From Candidatus Cloacimonadota bacterium (GTDB lineage Bacteria; Cloacimonadota; Cloacimonadia; Cloacimonadales; TCS61): a stretch of 39,339 nt of DNA. The stretch's first letter is position 1. Each line of letters starts with the position of its first letter. Shown here piece after piece: positions 25,175 to 34,149 of the stretch. The notes under the pieces were generated by a model, which worked only from the letters and a program-made list of their open reading frames with translations, was not told the origin of the DNA and ran no database searches. Location of the stretch: the NCBI GenBank assembly GCA_030445745.1, contig JASUTE010000019.1:1-39339 (forward strand), read 5' to 3'. A program made the translations under genes and the position numbers.

Positions 25175-26464
25175 TTACTCCTCTACTTTGTTATCTTCTT
25201 TTTTCTCTTCTTCTTTGGGAAGTGGAACGAATTTGGAAGACTCTTCTATTATTTTCATAATTTTCTTTTCCTTAATAGCAGCTTGGAAATCGTCGCTGTC
25301 GATCTGCTTTTTATACATTTTCTTGTATTTTTCCACATCCATATTCATATTGGCAGCATTTTCTTCTATAGTAATTTCCATATCTTTTTCTGTTACTTCG
25401 GGATTTTCTATCTCTATAATTTTTTGCATTATCAAGTGACTTTTCAGGTCATTTTCGGCATTTTGCTGGTAGATAGGAGCTATTTTTTCGATGTCTATTT
25501 TATAAGCTTCTGCATATGGTTTTGCCAGCTGTTCAGCATAATATTTCACCATCGATTTCGGAACTTCAACTGGATTTTCCTCTACCAGTTTATTCAAAAT
25601 AGCACTTTTTTTCTCTTGCTCGTTATCATTTTCTAATTTTTTCTTCAATTCTATTTCGATCTGCTTTCTCATCTCTTCTACAGATTCATATTCCAAATCT
25701 TTAGCAAACTCGTCATTCAGTTCGGGAAGGATTTTACGTTTTATCGATTTAACTTCCACCAGAAATTCGCGATCTTTGATGTTTTCACCAATATCTTCAT
25801 CTTCGGATTTTTGCGATTTTGTGAAAAGCTTGGTTTTTACCTCTGTGCCAGCTTTTATACCGGTCATCTTGTTATTAAAATTCTTACAATATACATTATC
25901 GCCAATCACAAATTGACGATTCACTTCTTTTGTTACCTTGCCATCATCATCTAAAAATTTAATAACAGCTTCTACTGTATCGCCTTCTTCAGATTCTCCT
26001 TCAACTTCTTCCATAGTAGCCATCCGATTACGGAAGTCTTCGATAGTTAAGTCGATCATATTTTCTTGGAATTCTACTGGTTCGAAGGGAATTTCAAGTT
26101 CTTTGTATTTTTTTACTTCTACTTCTGGCATAACTTCAAATTTAAAGGTTGCTACCAGGTCTTTGCCCTTTTCCCATTCTATATTAGCAGCTTCGCCTTG
26201 ATTTACTGGGTTAATTTTTTCTTCATCTAAAGCTTCTTTGTAATATTCGCCAATAGATTTATTGTAGAATTCTTCTTTAGCATAACTACCATAGTTTCTT
26301 TCCACTAGGGAAAGCGGAGCCTTACCTTTCCTAAAACCGGGTACTGCTACTAGATTTTTAAAATTACGCAATACTTTATTGTAGTCTTGCAGGGCTTTAT
26401 CAGCTTCTACTGTTATGGTTAATTCACGTTCACAGGGTGATATTTCTTTTATTTCAGTTTTCAT
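25175..26464 (-). CDS. tig: Trigger factor, ribosome-associated chaperone and peptidyl-prolyl isomerase
   Basis: Trigger factor binds the ribosome exit site and shields new chains. The 429 residues have the ribosome-docking signature GFRKGKAP (about 43-50) in the N-terminal domain. A central FKBP-like PPIase domain (about 155-240, '[12 protein letters not shown]') and a helical C-terminal cradle (about 250-410) follow. The tail is highly acidic and lysine-rich ('[12 protein letters not shown]'). It lies between tRNA-Leu and clpP, in the usual tig-clpP-clpX order. AAGGA precedes the ATG, about 12 bases away. Confidence 0.96.
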   Translation of the reverse strand: MKTEIKEISPCERELTITVEADKALQDYNKVLRNFKNLVAVPGFRKGKAPLSLVERNYGSYAKEEFYNKSIGEYYKEALDEEKINPVNQGEAANIEWEKGKDLVATFKFEVMPEVEVKKYKELEIPFEPVEFQENMIDLTIEDFRNRMATMEEVEGESEEGDTVEAVIKFLDDDGKVTKEVNRQFVIGDNVYCKNFNNKMTGIKAGTEVKTKLFTKSQKSEDEDIGENIKDREFLVEVKSIKRKILPELNDEFAKDLEYESVEEMRKQIEIELKKKLENDNEQEKKSAILNKLVEENPVEVPKSMVKYYAEQLAKPYAEAYKIDIEKIAPIYQQNAENDLKSHLIMQKIIEIENPEVTEKDMEITIEENAANMNMDVEKYKKMYKKQIDSDDFQAAIKEKKIMKIIEESSKFVPLPKEEEKKEDNKVEE

Positions 26465-26492
26465 ATTAATTAGTTCCTTTTTGTAAAAAATT

Positions 26493-26580
<88 letters not shown>

Positions 26581-26590
26581 GCTTGGTTAT

Positions 26591-27748
26591 CTATTCTTGT
26601 TCAAACGATTTATATAACTGTTCGTATTTTTTAGTCAGTTCCGGTTTGTTGGTATTTCTAGCAGATTGATACAGTAGCTGTACCGCTTCTTTAGCACTAT
26701 TATCTACATCGTACCATTTTTTTGCGTAGTTCAATACGCCTTCGTAATCTTTCTGCTTGAAAAGTTGATAGCTAAGGATAGAAAGTACATCAATGTTGTT
26801 GGGATCTAAGTCAGCAGCTTTTTTCAATAATTCTATCGATTCCTCTGTTTTGTTTAGGCGTACAGCCAGGCTATTGGCCATCATAATAGCATCCAGATTA
26901 TCTGATTCCAGTTCAATCACTTTCTTGTAGCTTTCATAAGCTTTTTCGTAGTTTTTGGCATTGCTGTAGCTCACAGCCATATTATAGAAGTGATTAGGAT
27001 TTTCTGGTTCGTCTACTGCAGCTTTTTCATACCAGTTAGCTGCTTCTTCGAATTTTTTTTGGTTGAAATACAGATTAGCAATTTGGGAAGCCAAATCGGC
27101 ATCGTTTTCTTTCAAAGCTGCTGCTTTCACTAACCACTCTAAGGCTTTTTCGTTATCTTGCTTTTGTAAATAACTATTGGCTATCATCTGCACTACATTG
27201 GCGCTGTCTGGAGTTTCCTGGTAAAGTGTTTTGTATTTAGTGATCGCAGTATCGAAATCTTGTTGCTTGTAGTAATTAAGAGCATCTTTGTAGATATAAA
27301 GCCAGCAATTATTTTTCAATTTTCCCAGAGTCTCTTGCTTATCTTCCAGATCATATTTATCGATATTGTCATCATAAAAATCTTCTGCCTGCTTCTCATC
27401 TTGTTTTTTCAGTTCTTCATGTATGGTATAGATAGAATCGATAGCTGCTAAAGCTTTAGAATAATATTCATTAGCTGTTATATAATCTTTTTTCACCTGA
27501 TAGTAGATGCCAGCCAGTTTTTCTAAAGCTTCTACATTTAGTGGATTCTCTTCGATAACACTTTTGTAGAGTGGTTCAGCTTTATCGTATATTTCCTGAC
27601 TTAGGTACATATTGGCAGAGCGTAAATCTCTTTTGGCTTTTGGACCTAATTTCTGTGTATCTTCGGCAGCAAAAATAGATAAAGTAAATATTACAGCAAT
27701 AGCTAGAGATATTAACTTATAGTTTTTTAAAGATTTAGGGAAGCTCAT
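26591..27748 (-). CDS. Exported tetratricopeptide-repeat protein
   Basis: This 385-residue protein has a signal peptide or N-terminal anchor (hydrophobic core about residues 13-26, ending near A-A-E) and about eight TPR units. 'A..LY...L...P.N..AL..LA..Y', 'A..WYEKAA...P.N...F.NMA' and similar motifs begin near residue 40 and run to the end. Such proteins are usually periplasmic scaffolds. The second of two tandem ATG codons (27748) is preferred because it sits four bases after AGGAGG; the first would leave only one base. It is the first gene of a unit with tRNA-Leu and perhaps tig-clpP-clpX. The partner is unknown. Confidence 0.85.
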   Translation of the reverse strand: MSFPKSLKNYKLISLAIAVIFTLSIFAAEDTQKLGPKAKRDLRSANMYLSQEIYDKAEPLYKSVIEENPLNVEALEKLAGIYYQVKKDYITANEYYSKALAAIDSIYTIHEELKKQDEKQAEDFYDDNIDKYDLEDKQETLGKLKNNCWLYIYKDALNYYKQQDFDTAITKYKTLYQETPDSANVVQMIANSYLQKQDNEKALEWLVKAAALKENDADLASQIANLYFNQKKFEEAANWYEKAAVDEPENPNHFYNMAVSYSNAKNYEKAYESYKKVIELESDNLDAIMMANSLAVRLNKTEESIELLKKAADLDPNNIDVLSILSYQLFKQKDYEGVLNYAKKWYDVDNSAKEAVQLLYQSARNTNKPELTKKYEQLYKSFEQE

Positions 27749-27778
27749 CATTCCTCCTTGTATTATTGTCTACTTCAT

Positions 27779-27803
27779 AGCAAAATTTATTTTGCTCATT
27801 ATA
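27779..27803 (-). promoter_or_regulatory. TATAAT box with adjacent 18-bp palindrome
   Basis: On the minus strand a perfect TATAAT (27798-27803) is directly followed by the 18-base inverted repeat AGCAAAATAAATTTTGCT (27779-27796), with eight-base arms and a two-base centre. The palindrome would cover the transcription start of the TPR gene, about 30-50 bases before its ATG, a typical repressor position. The -35 box is poor. No regulator can be named. Confidence 0.4.
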
Positions 27804-27849
27804 CGTCAAGTATTTTCTTGGCTCTTTAGTACTGTGAATAAACCAGCCA

Positions 27850-29580
27850 TTACTTGTGGGGAACAGGAGTCTCGATTTTCCATAGCATCAGATTCTGGAT
27901 GGGTTCAGCCTTTATAGCTTCGTAAAATTCAATAGATCTGCTTAATTCTTTTTCTAATTTGCTCTGCCCAATAGATGCTACCAGCTTTTTATCAAAAATA
28001 TTATTAAAAACTAACTCTGTCATCGATTTTTTACGAGGATAGTTAACTGTACTGTAACTTTTAATTCCAGCTAAATCAGCTGATTTCTCTACTGCTGTTT
28101 GCAAATTCCCAATTTCATCTACCAAATTCAGTTCTAGTGCTTTTGCAGCTGTATAAACACGTCCCTGGGCTCTGCTTTCCATTTCTGTAAAAGGTATATT
28201 ACGCCCTTCTGCAACAATTTGCTTGAATTCTATATAAACATCGTTCATGCTTTTTTCCATAGACTTTATAAAGTCAGGATCAAATTCCATAAGGGGATTG
28301 TAAAATCCAGCAAATTTACCTTTTTTAATAACTTCTGGATTAATTTCCAGTTTTTGGGACAATCCAGAAAAGTTTGGTATCATACCAACCACACCAATCG
28401 AGCCTGTTATAGAACTTTTGTCGGCTACTATGAAATCGGCAGAAGCGGAGATTTCATATCCACCTGAAGCAGCTACATTGGCCATGGAGACGACCACAGG
28501 CATCTTTTTCTGTAGTTCTTTAATTCTGTTCAACATCAAATTTGCTTCCAAAGCACTACCGCCAGGACTATTTATCCGCAAAACCACTGCTTTAACTTTG
28601 GAATTATTTTCTACTTCATCTAAAATTTCATCTAATTTCGCCAGACTCAGGCTGTTTATACCAAAGCTACCTGCAGCCGGCATAATGTTACCATTTAAAT
28701 ATACCACTGCTATCTGCTGATCACTGCTTTGTTTTTGCTTAGAATTTTGATATTGGCGGTAATCTATAAGTCTTTTCTCGGTGATATTAAGGTGATCGTA
28801 TAACTCTGGCAGACTGTACAACTGGTCTACCAAACCACTATCGATAGCTTGCTGCTGATTGATGAATAAATAATCTCTATTTTCATAAAGTTCATTGAGT
28901 TTTGTTACCGCTATTTGGCGGTTTTCAGCAATATTTTGCAAAGTTACTTGGTAGCGGTTGGAAATAAGTTCAGTTAAATTCTCTCTTAGTGCAGCAGACA
29001 TGCTGTTGCGATTGTAATTTTCATAAGTACCCTTGTATTGCCCAGCGTGAATCACTTTCATTTCCACCCCGATTTTATCGAGTAAATTTTTGTAATAATT
29101 AATATTGGAAGAAAAACCAGTTAAGACCAATCCTGCTGATGCAGAAGGATTCATATAAATATGATCTGCAGCAGCAGCTAGGTAATAATCGGTATCAATA
29201 GCATTTTCTAAATAGGCATATACCTTTTTCCCATTTTTTTGGAAATAGTCGAGTGCTGCGATAATTTCGTTGCAAGTAGCATAACCAGCAGCTATGTAGC
29301 TGGGTTCAAGCAATATAGAATTTATCTTGTCATCGGTAGCTGCTGTCCTAATTTTACTCACAATCTCATGGCCACCGCTAACATTCTTGGCAAAAGCAGT
29401 TTCCGCTAGTTCATTATATTCCATGATCTGCCCTTGTAAGCGCAAATGCAGCGTGCTTCCTGCTGCTACTTCTACTTTTTGTTTCCCTAATTTGGAAAGT
29501 GAATTAAAAAGCAGGAAAATTACTAAAATTACTATTATAAACGAGGTTAAACAACCCAGACCAAACCATTTCTTTTTCAT
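27850..29580 (-). CDS. sppA: Signal peptide peptidase SppA, 67-kDa type
   Basis: This membrane-bound Ser/Lys protease degrades signal peptides left in the membrane. The 576 residues hold an N-terminal membrane anchor (about 8-30) and two tandem peptidase S49 domains, as in the long E. coli-type SppA. The catalytic Lys183 lies in 'HAGQYKGTYEN' of the first domain and the nucleophile Ser372 in 'NVAASGGYEISA' of the second; both are present. The gene lies 14 bases after the sigma-54 activator gene with AGGAG in the gap, so it is the last gene of the DUF4390-like/kinase/regulator unit. This links membrane proteolysis to that two-component system. Confidence 0.93.
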   Translation of the reverse strand: MKKKWFGLGCLTSFIIVILVIFLLFNSLSKLGKQKVEVAAGSTLHLRLQGQIMEYNELAETAFAKNVSGGHEIVSKIRTAATDDKINSILLEPSYIAAGYATCNEIIAALDYFQKNGKKVYAYLENAIDTDYYLAAAADHIYMNPSASAGLVLTGFSSNINYYKNLLDKIGVEMKVIHAGQYKGTYENYNRNSMSAALRENLTELISNRYQVTLQNIAENRQIAVTKLNELYENRDYLFINQQQAIDSGLVDQLYSLPELYDHLNITEKRLIDYRQYQNSKQKQSSDQQIAVVYLNGNIMPAAGSFGINSLSLAKLDEILDEVENNSKVKAVVLRINSPGGSALEANLMLNRIKELQKKMPVVVSMANVAASGGYEISASADFIVADKSSITGSIGVVGMIPNFSGLSQKLEINPEVIKKGKFAGFYNPLMEFDPDFIKSMEKSMNDVYIEFKQIVAEGRNIPFTEMESRAQGRVYTAAKALELNLVDEIGNLQTAVEKSADLAGIKSYSTVNYPRKKSMTELVFNNIFDKKLVASIGQSKLEKELSRSIEFYEAIKAEPIQNLMLWKIETPVPHK

Positions 29581-29594
29581 CTCTTCTCCTTTTT

Positions 29595-30938
29595 TTAAGT
29601 TATTTTTAATTCTTTTAATTTCCTAGAAAGATTGCTGATATGCATTCCTAAATTCTCTGCCGTTTTGCTAATACTACCCTCGTTAATCTTGAGTTGAGTA
29701 GTAAGGTATTTTGTTTCGAATTCTCTTTTTTTATCTTTGAAATCTTTAGTTTCATTCCAGAAATCGGCTGCTGCGCTCTCTGTATAATCCAAAATATTCT
29801 TCAATTCTGTTTCTGTTATCTGGGTGCTATCGATAAGGATATAGATTCGTTCGATAAGATTGCGCAACTGGCGCACATTACCTTTGAATTGCTGGGCAGC
29901 AAACTTCTGTATTGCACTTTCAGTAAAGTGCTTATAAGGTCGTTTTAATTCCTGGGCAAAAAAGCGAGAAAAATGTTCAATAAGCTCAGGAATATCTTCG
30001 GGATGTTCCCGCAGAGCCGGAGTTTGAATTGGAATTACATTTAGTCTGTAAAAAAGATCTTCGCGGAATTCACCCTTTTTCACCATCGCTTCCAAATTTT
30101 TGTTGGTAGCTGCTATAATCCTGGTATCAATTTTCATAGTGTTATTGCTGCCTATCCTTTCAAATTCACCTGCTTGAATTACCCGCAATATTTTAGCCTG
30201 AGCCGATAGGTTCATATCGCCTATTTCATCTAGGAAGAGAGTACCGCCGTCTGCTTGTTCCAATTTGCCAGGTTTCGAGCGCTCTGCTCCGGTAAACGCG
30301 CCTTTTTCGTAGCCAAAAAGTTCACTTTCCACCAATTCTTGCGGAATTGCTGCTGAATTGAACTTGATGAAAGGATTGGAAGCTCTGCGGCTGTTATGAT
30401 GCACAGCATAAGCCACCAGCTCTTTACCTGTACCACTTTCGCCACAAATTAGTACTTTGGAATCACTTCGGGCTACTCGGCAGATCAGCTGTCGCAGTTT
30501 CTGCATCACTTCGCTTTGGCCAATTAGCTTGTATTGCTGATCTATGTTAGATTTTAACTCAGCGTATTGGCGACTCATCGAGCTGAATTCATGAGCTTTT
30601 TTTACTGCTAATTTCACTTTGGTAAGGCCTAGCGGTTTTTCCAGAAAATCATAAGCACCTTTTTTAATAGCTTCCACAGCTTCCTTTATACCACTGTGGC
30701 CAGATATCATAATAACCTTAGCTTGTGGCTCTACCTGAAAAATATCTTCTAGAAGCTCTAAACCATCTGTTTCGCCTAACTTAACATCCAAAAGCACTAT
30801 TTCCGGGGCAAAACTCTTGAATTTTTGCATCCCTTCTTGGGCATTTTGAGCATATTGAGTGTTATAGCCTTCATCTTCCAATATACTTTGCAGGGTCAAG
30901 CAAATATTCATCTCATCATCTATGATTAAAATTCTCAT
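29595..30938 (-). CDS. Sigma-54-dependent response regulator, NtrC/NtrX type
   Basis: This 447-residue activator has three domains. The receiver (1-120) has acidic D7/D8, phosphoacceptor Asp51, Ser79 and Lys101. The AAA+ domain (about 140-370) has Walker A GESGTGKE and the GAFTGA loop that contacts sigma-54. A Fis-type helix-turn-helix follows (about 405-447, '[23 protein letters not shown]' in outline). It overlaps the kinase gene by four bases (ATGA), so it is the cognate partner. A strong -24/-12 promoter lies about 3 kb upstream in the same direction, before the PDZ gene, and is a likely target. NtrX is the closest familiar relative by gene order; the signal is unknown. Confidence 0.95.
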   Translation of the reverse strand: MRILIIDDEMNICLTLQSILEDEGYNTQYAQNAQEGMQKFKSFAPEIVLLDVKLGETDGLELLEDIFQVEPQAKVIMISGHSGIKEAVEAIKKGAYDFLEKPLGLTKVKLAVKKAHEFSSMSRQYAELKSNIDQQYKLIGQSEVMQKLRQLICRVARSDSKVLICGESGTGKELVAYAVHHNSRRASNPFIKFNSAAIPQELVESELFGYEKGAFTGAERSKPGKLEQADGGTLFLDEIGDMNLSAQAKILRVIQAGEFERIGSNNTMKIDTRIIAATNKNLEAMVKKGEFREDLFYRLNVIPIQTPALREHPEDIPELIEHFSRFFAQELKRPYKHFTESAIQKFAAQQFKGNVRQLRNLIERIYILIDSTQITETELKNILDYTESAAADFWNETKDFKDKKREFETKYLTTQLKINEGSISKTAENLGMHISNLSRKLKELKIT

Positions 30939-32086
30939 ACCATCTCCATAATTACTTCGAATTTTGTACCAATACCTAACTGGCTTTCAACTTTTAAGTT
31001 AGCGTTATTTACTTCAACTAATTTCTTAACAAAGGCTAAGCCCAGGCCAATACCCTTTCTCTTTTTGGAATAATAGGGCTCGAAAATCTTTTTAAGCTCG
31101 GCTGGTGCTATACCTTTTCCTGAATCTATGATCTGTAAAACTAGTTTATTATTATCTTTTACCAAATTCAAATTTATGTCATCGGCAGGTGAAGAAGCGT
31201 CGATAGCATTTTGCAGAATATTGGTAACAATCTGGTAGAAATGGATCTGATCGAATTTTACTTGGCAATTGCGACATCCTTCCAAAATAATATTATACTT
31301 ATGGGAATAGGGCGAAATAATATCCTTAATAACCTCGTAGGGTTTGAAAACTTTATATTCAGGTGAAATATTTTTAGCAAAATTAGAAATTGATTTGGCT
31401 AAATTGTACAGGTTATTTACTTCCTGATTTACTATTTTAATCGCATCTGGAAAGATTTGTTCAAACTTTTTACGATCTGTTAAGTATTTGTCTTCCAATC
31501 TTTGCACCGAAAGTTGGATAGGGGTGAGTGGATTTTTTATTTCGTGGGCCAACATGCGTGAAAACTCTTTCCAGATCATGTCTTTTTCTGCTTCTATTAA
31601 TTTACTTTGTGTAGCCTGTAACTCTTGCGACATGCTGTTGAAAGAGTGTTTTAGTTCTCTTATTTCTGTGAAACCGGTTTCTGGTAGTTGAATTTGGAAA
31701 TTTCCCTCTTTTATCTGCCTAGTAGCAATCTGTAATTCTTTCAGGGGTTTAGTTATTTTGTAAAAACTTAGTATAAATAATAAACTGGAAACCAGTAAAA
31801 TAAGCAAAAGATAAAATCCTGAATAAACCTTCGCTTCTTTCTGTATCATTTCCGTGGTTGCTAAAGATTCCCTAAAATCATATAGCAATTTGGCTGCCTG
31901 TTTCTGATCTGCTTCTGTTTTGAAAGATAAATTAGAGATCGCTCTATCGATCTCGATATTTTTGAATGAAGTATTAATGCGCTGCAGCTGCGAGTTGAAA
32001 AAACTATTGAAAAGTAACAAACTGGAAATTATGAGTACCAAGAACAAAACAATGGTACTACTGCGATAGCTCATTTTAAATTTCAT
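30935..32086 (-). CDS. Membrane sensor histidine kinase, NtrY-like
   Basis: This 383-residue kinase has two membrane helices (about 11-30 and 91-109) that frame a short 60-residue periplasmic sensor. A HAMP segment (about 110-162) and the phosphoacceptor domain follow, with His181 in 'LAHEIKNPLTPIQLS'. The ATPase domain has an N box (ILQNAIDAS), G1 (DSGKGIAP) and G2 (KGIGLGLAFV). The 'HEIKNPLTPIQ' box is typical of the NtrY/NtrB class. The ATG overlaps the preceding DUF4390-like gene by 11 bases and the stop overlaps the regulator gene, so the three are translationally coupled. The small sensor domain has no recognisable fold, so the stimulus is unknown. Confidence 0.93.
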   Translation of the reverse strand: MKFKMSYRSSTIVLFLVLIISSLLLFNSFFNSQLQRINTSFKNIEIDRAISNLSFKTEADQKQAAKLLYDFRESLATTEMIQKEAKVYSGFYLLLILLVSSLLFILSFYKITKPLKELQIATRQIKEGNFQIQLPETGFTEIRELKHSFNSMSQELQATQSKLIEAEKDMIWKEFSRMLAHEIKNPLTPIQLSVQRLEDKYLTDRKKFEQIFPDAIKIVNQEVNNLYNLAKSISNFAKNISPEYKVFKPYEVIKDIISPYSHKYNIILEGCRNCQVKFDQIHFYQIVTNILQNAIDASSPADDINLNLVKDNNKLVLQIIDSGKGIAPAELKKIFEPYYSKKRKGIGLGLAFVKKLVEVNNANLKVESQLGIGTKFEVIMEMV

Positions 32087-32624
32087 CTTTCTGGAATCCT
32101 ATCGTTTTTTCTATTGTGGGATTTCTGTATTTCCACAAGATCATCAAATTATATTTCTTTTGGGAAGACATCTGTAATTTACTAAGAGATGCCTGCAGAG
32201 AAATTTTGAGGGGTTGGCGTTCCAATTTGCCCCAATACTGATATTCCACTTCTGCTATTCGTTGCAGCATTTCCGAATAATTATTCACAAAAATAATCTC
32301 CTCTTTTTCCTGTAATTCAATTTTAAAATTTTGCTGCATAGGGTCGTAGGTTACTGTATGGGTGAATTTATCTTTGTGTACTGAAGTATTGCCTTGTTGC
32401 AGCTCCAAGGCAAACTCTATAATCACCGGTTTCCCGGATTTAAACACTTGCTCGAAATCATTTTGGAAAGAATTTATAAGCTGAGTGCTTATAATAAGCC
32501 CATCTTGCAGAATTTCTGTCTGTATATCGCTAAATTCAGCTTTATTTCCTTCGGTAGAAGTAAACAGCATCATGCCAAAGGCCATAATACCAGTTACTAT
32601 TTTGTTGGCTAATGCTTCAAACAT
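32076..32624 (-). CDS. Putative periplasmic DUF4390-like protein
   Basis: This 182-residue protein has an N-terminal hydrophobic segment (about 8-25) and then a beta-rich region. 'DGLIISTQLINSFQNDFEQVFKSGKPVIIEFALEL' in outline resembles DUF4390 proteins, which in Betaproteobacteria sit directly before an NtrY-type kinase and NtrX-type regulator, the same order as here. The match is by eye and by synteny. GGAGG precedes the ATG at seven bases. The 3' end overlaps the kinase gene by 11 bases. A role as envelope partner of the sensor kinase is an inference. Confidence 0.7.
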   Translation of the reverse strand: MFEALANKIVTGIMAFGMMLFTSTEGNKAEFSDIQTEILQDGLIISTQLINSFQNDFEQVFKSGKPVIIEFALELQQGNTSVHKDKFTHTVTYDPMQQNFKIELQEKEEIIFVNNYSEMLQRIAEVEYQYWGKLERQPLKISLQASLSKLQMSSQKKYNLMILWKYRNPTIEKTIGFQKDEI

Positions 32625-32635
32625 GCAATTCCTCC

Positions 32636-32678
32636 AAAAAAATAGTCTCTGCTCACTATTTCTTTAGCAGAGACTATT
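32636..32678 (-). terminator. Intrinsic terminator after PDZ gene, abutting next gene's Shine-Dalgarno
   Basis: A perfect 13-bp inverted repeat (AATAGTCTCTGCT at 32641-32653 and AGCAGAGACTATT at 32666-32678) has a 12-base loop. On the minus strand it is followed by about seven T's. It begins 22 bases after the PDZ gene stop. The T run directly touches the GGAGG (32631-32635) of the next gene. Confidence 0.88.
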
Positions 32679-32699
32679 TATCCAGTTAATCTTTGTCAA
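32671..32699 (-). promoter_or_regulatory. Candidate promoter overlapping terminator, before DUF4390-like gene
   Basis: A perfect TTGACA (32694-32699, minus strand) sits immediately after the PDZ gene stop codon. At 17 bases from it lies TAGTCT (32671-32676), only 3 of 6 to the -10 consensus and inside the terminator stem. It is the only candidate promoter for the kinase/regulator operon in this 75-base gap. Confidence 0.25.
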
Positions 32700-33959
32700 T
32701 TAAAATCCGAACCAAGGACCCACACTTATGGTAAATCCATCGAAAGAAGTATTGGGTGAGTTTTCTACTTCGTAAGCATCTCCACAAAGGTCAGCATTCC
32801 AACCGTTGTGGTAGGAATAGCTAAGCATATAGCCACCTTCAGCACGGAAACCTAACCAACTATTCACACGGTACATCAGAGAAATTTTGGGTTGGAAAAG
32901 AATGTAATCTTTGGAAAATTGAATATAATTGTTGTCGGAATTCTCCAACTGGTTGTTGGCATTATCCCAGTCATAGTTTCCGTTAGTTTGGTTAATTTCC
33001 AAATCATAGCCACCCCAGCCCAGCATAAAACCAATTGAGGTTATGAATTTCTTGCTGAGTGCCTTGCGTTTATCTAAAGTTACACCACCATAAGATGTTT
33101 TAAACAACATGCGACGCATCACATCGTTGCCGCCATCGTCATCTAAATCGTGGCCGCGTTTAACGTCTTTAGAATACCAAACTCCATAGCCACCTAAAAA
33201 CCAGTCTTTGCCAATATTAAGTTTACCACCTAAACCATTCATAAAAATACCGCTGTCATCAATTTCATTGAAGGAAAAGTCGGTTATTAGTTGATTAACA
33301 TCTTCCAGATCGGGCATAAACCAAACGGGAATCCAGCTACCACCACCATGACCTACACTAAGGTGTTTCTTCCCTTTCGATATCCTTTTCTCATCTTGTT
33401 CTTTTAAAATTATTTTCAAGCTATCGTTTTCCACTGTAAACTTGCTATCACGCGAGCCAAACACGAAATCTAAAGTAGTTTCTTCTCCCATGCGCCAAAC
33501 TTTTATGGTAACTTTATCACCAGGTTCATGCAAGCGCAACAGCTTATCTAAATGAGACTTATCTTTAACTTTATTTCCTGACATTTCCATAATGATGTCA
33601 TCTTCCAGTATTTTGAAAAATGACGCTGGACTTTCAGGGACTACACCTTTAACCAAAACTCCATATAGCTTATCATAATTTAATTCTTTGGCTTCAGGGA
33701 AAGTAAGGTCTTTGGTGTAAATTCCCATATAGGCGTCATCAGCTATGTGTTCACTGGGTGCTTTGTAATCAAAATCAAACTTGAAACCGAAGTTTCCCTT
33801 GGAATCTACTCCCACTTCATCCAATTTGATCTCTAATTCCTTCATCTTTTCATCAATCTGTTTCATAGCTTCATCAACTTCTTGCTGATCTGCCTGTGCC
33901 AGCAGATTACCAACTATTAATAAGGATACTATTACCAAAATGATTATTCTGGATTTCAT
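32700..33959 (-). CDS. Exported PDZ-domain protein with predicted outer-membrane beta-barrel
   Basis: The 419 residues begin with a signal peptide (about 1-21, ending L-A-Q) and a short charged coiled coil (24-50). A PDZ domain (about 76-169) has the carboxylate-binding turn 'YMGIYT' and 'VVPESPASFFKILEDDIIMEMSGNKV' in outline. A strand-rich C-terminal half (about 205-419) of Gly/Tyr/Trp-rich repeats ends in Trp-Phe-Gly-Phe, as outer-membrane barrels do. No protease triad is seen, so it is not a DegP-type enzyme. A periplasmic PDZ on an outer-membrane barrel suggests sensing or recruiting of protein C-termini. The gene has its own sigma-54 promoter (33987-34002) and terminator. AAAGGAGG precedes the ATG. 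Confidence 0.85.
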   Translation of the reverse strand: MKSRIIILVIVSLLIVGNLLAQADQQEVDEAMKQIDEKMKELEIKLDEVGVDSKGNFGFKFDFDYKAPSEHIADDAYMGIYTKDLTFPEAKELNYDKLYGVLVKGVVPESPASFFKILEDDIIMEMSGNKVKDKSHLDKLLRLHEPGDKVTIKVWRMGEETTLDFVFGSRDSKFTVENDSLKIILKEQDEKRISKGKKHLSVGHGGGSWIPVWFMPDLEDVNQLITDFSFNEIDDSGIFMNGLGGKLNIGKDWFLGGYGVWYSKDVKRGHDLDDDGGNDVMRRMLFKTSYGGVTLDKRKALSKKFITSIGFMLGWGGYDLEINQTNGNYDWDNANNQLENSDNNYIQFSKDYILFQPKISLMYRVNSWLGFRAEGGYMLSYSYHNGWNADLCGDAYEVENSPNTSFDGFTISVGPWFGF

Positions 33960-33986
33960 AATTCCTCCTTTTTTGCTAAATAATGA

Positions 33987-34002
33987 TGCAACAAGTGTGC
34001 CA
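33987..34002 (-). promoter_or_regulatory. Sigma-54 (-24/-12) promoter of PDZ gene
   Basis: Read on the minus strand, TGGCAC-N5-TTGCA is an essentially perfect match to the RpoN consensus (TGGCAC-N5-TTGC(A/T)), with the GG and GC at the correct 10-base spacing. Transcription would start near 33975, leaving about 16 bases of leader that carry the AGGAGG site of the gene starting at 33959. A sigma-54 activator with a GAFTGA loop is encoded in the adjacent operon. Confidence 0.88.
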
Positions 34003-34112
34003 ACTACTAGTTTATCTGTAATAGCTTGGAAAATAGAAGGTTAGAAGACCATAGCCATCTGCGCTTCTTTGCAGAAATGATAAATTGTAATACTTTTGTT
34101 TATCTTTTTGAT

Positions 34113-34140
34113 AAAAAAAAGCGGCCTGTCGCCAGACCGC
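34113..34140 (-). terminator. Intrinsic terminator after Asp-box protein gene
   Basis: On the minus strand GCGGTCTG pairs with CAGGCCGC (one G-U pair) around a GCGA tetraloop, followed by eight T's. It begins 9 bases after the stop of the gene at 34150-36636. Confidence 0.92.
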
Positions 34141-34149
34141 TAATAATTT

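Noticed and set aside
25143-25636. Plus-strand hydrophobic ORFs opposite trigger factor
   Set aside because: They are mirror frames of the Lys/Glu-rich tig sequence, which reads as Phe/Leu/Ile on the opposite strand; no start site signals.
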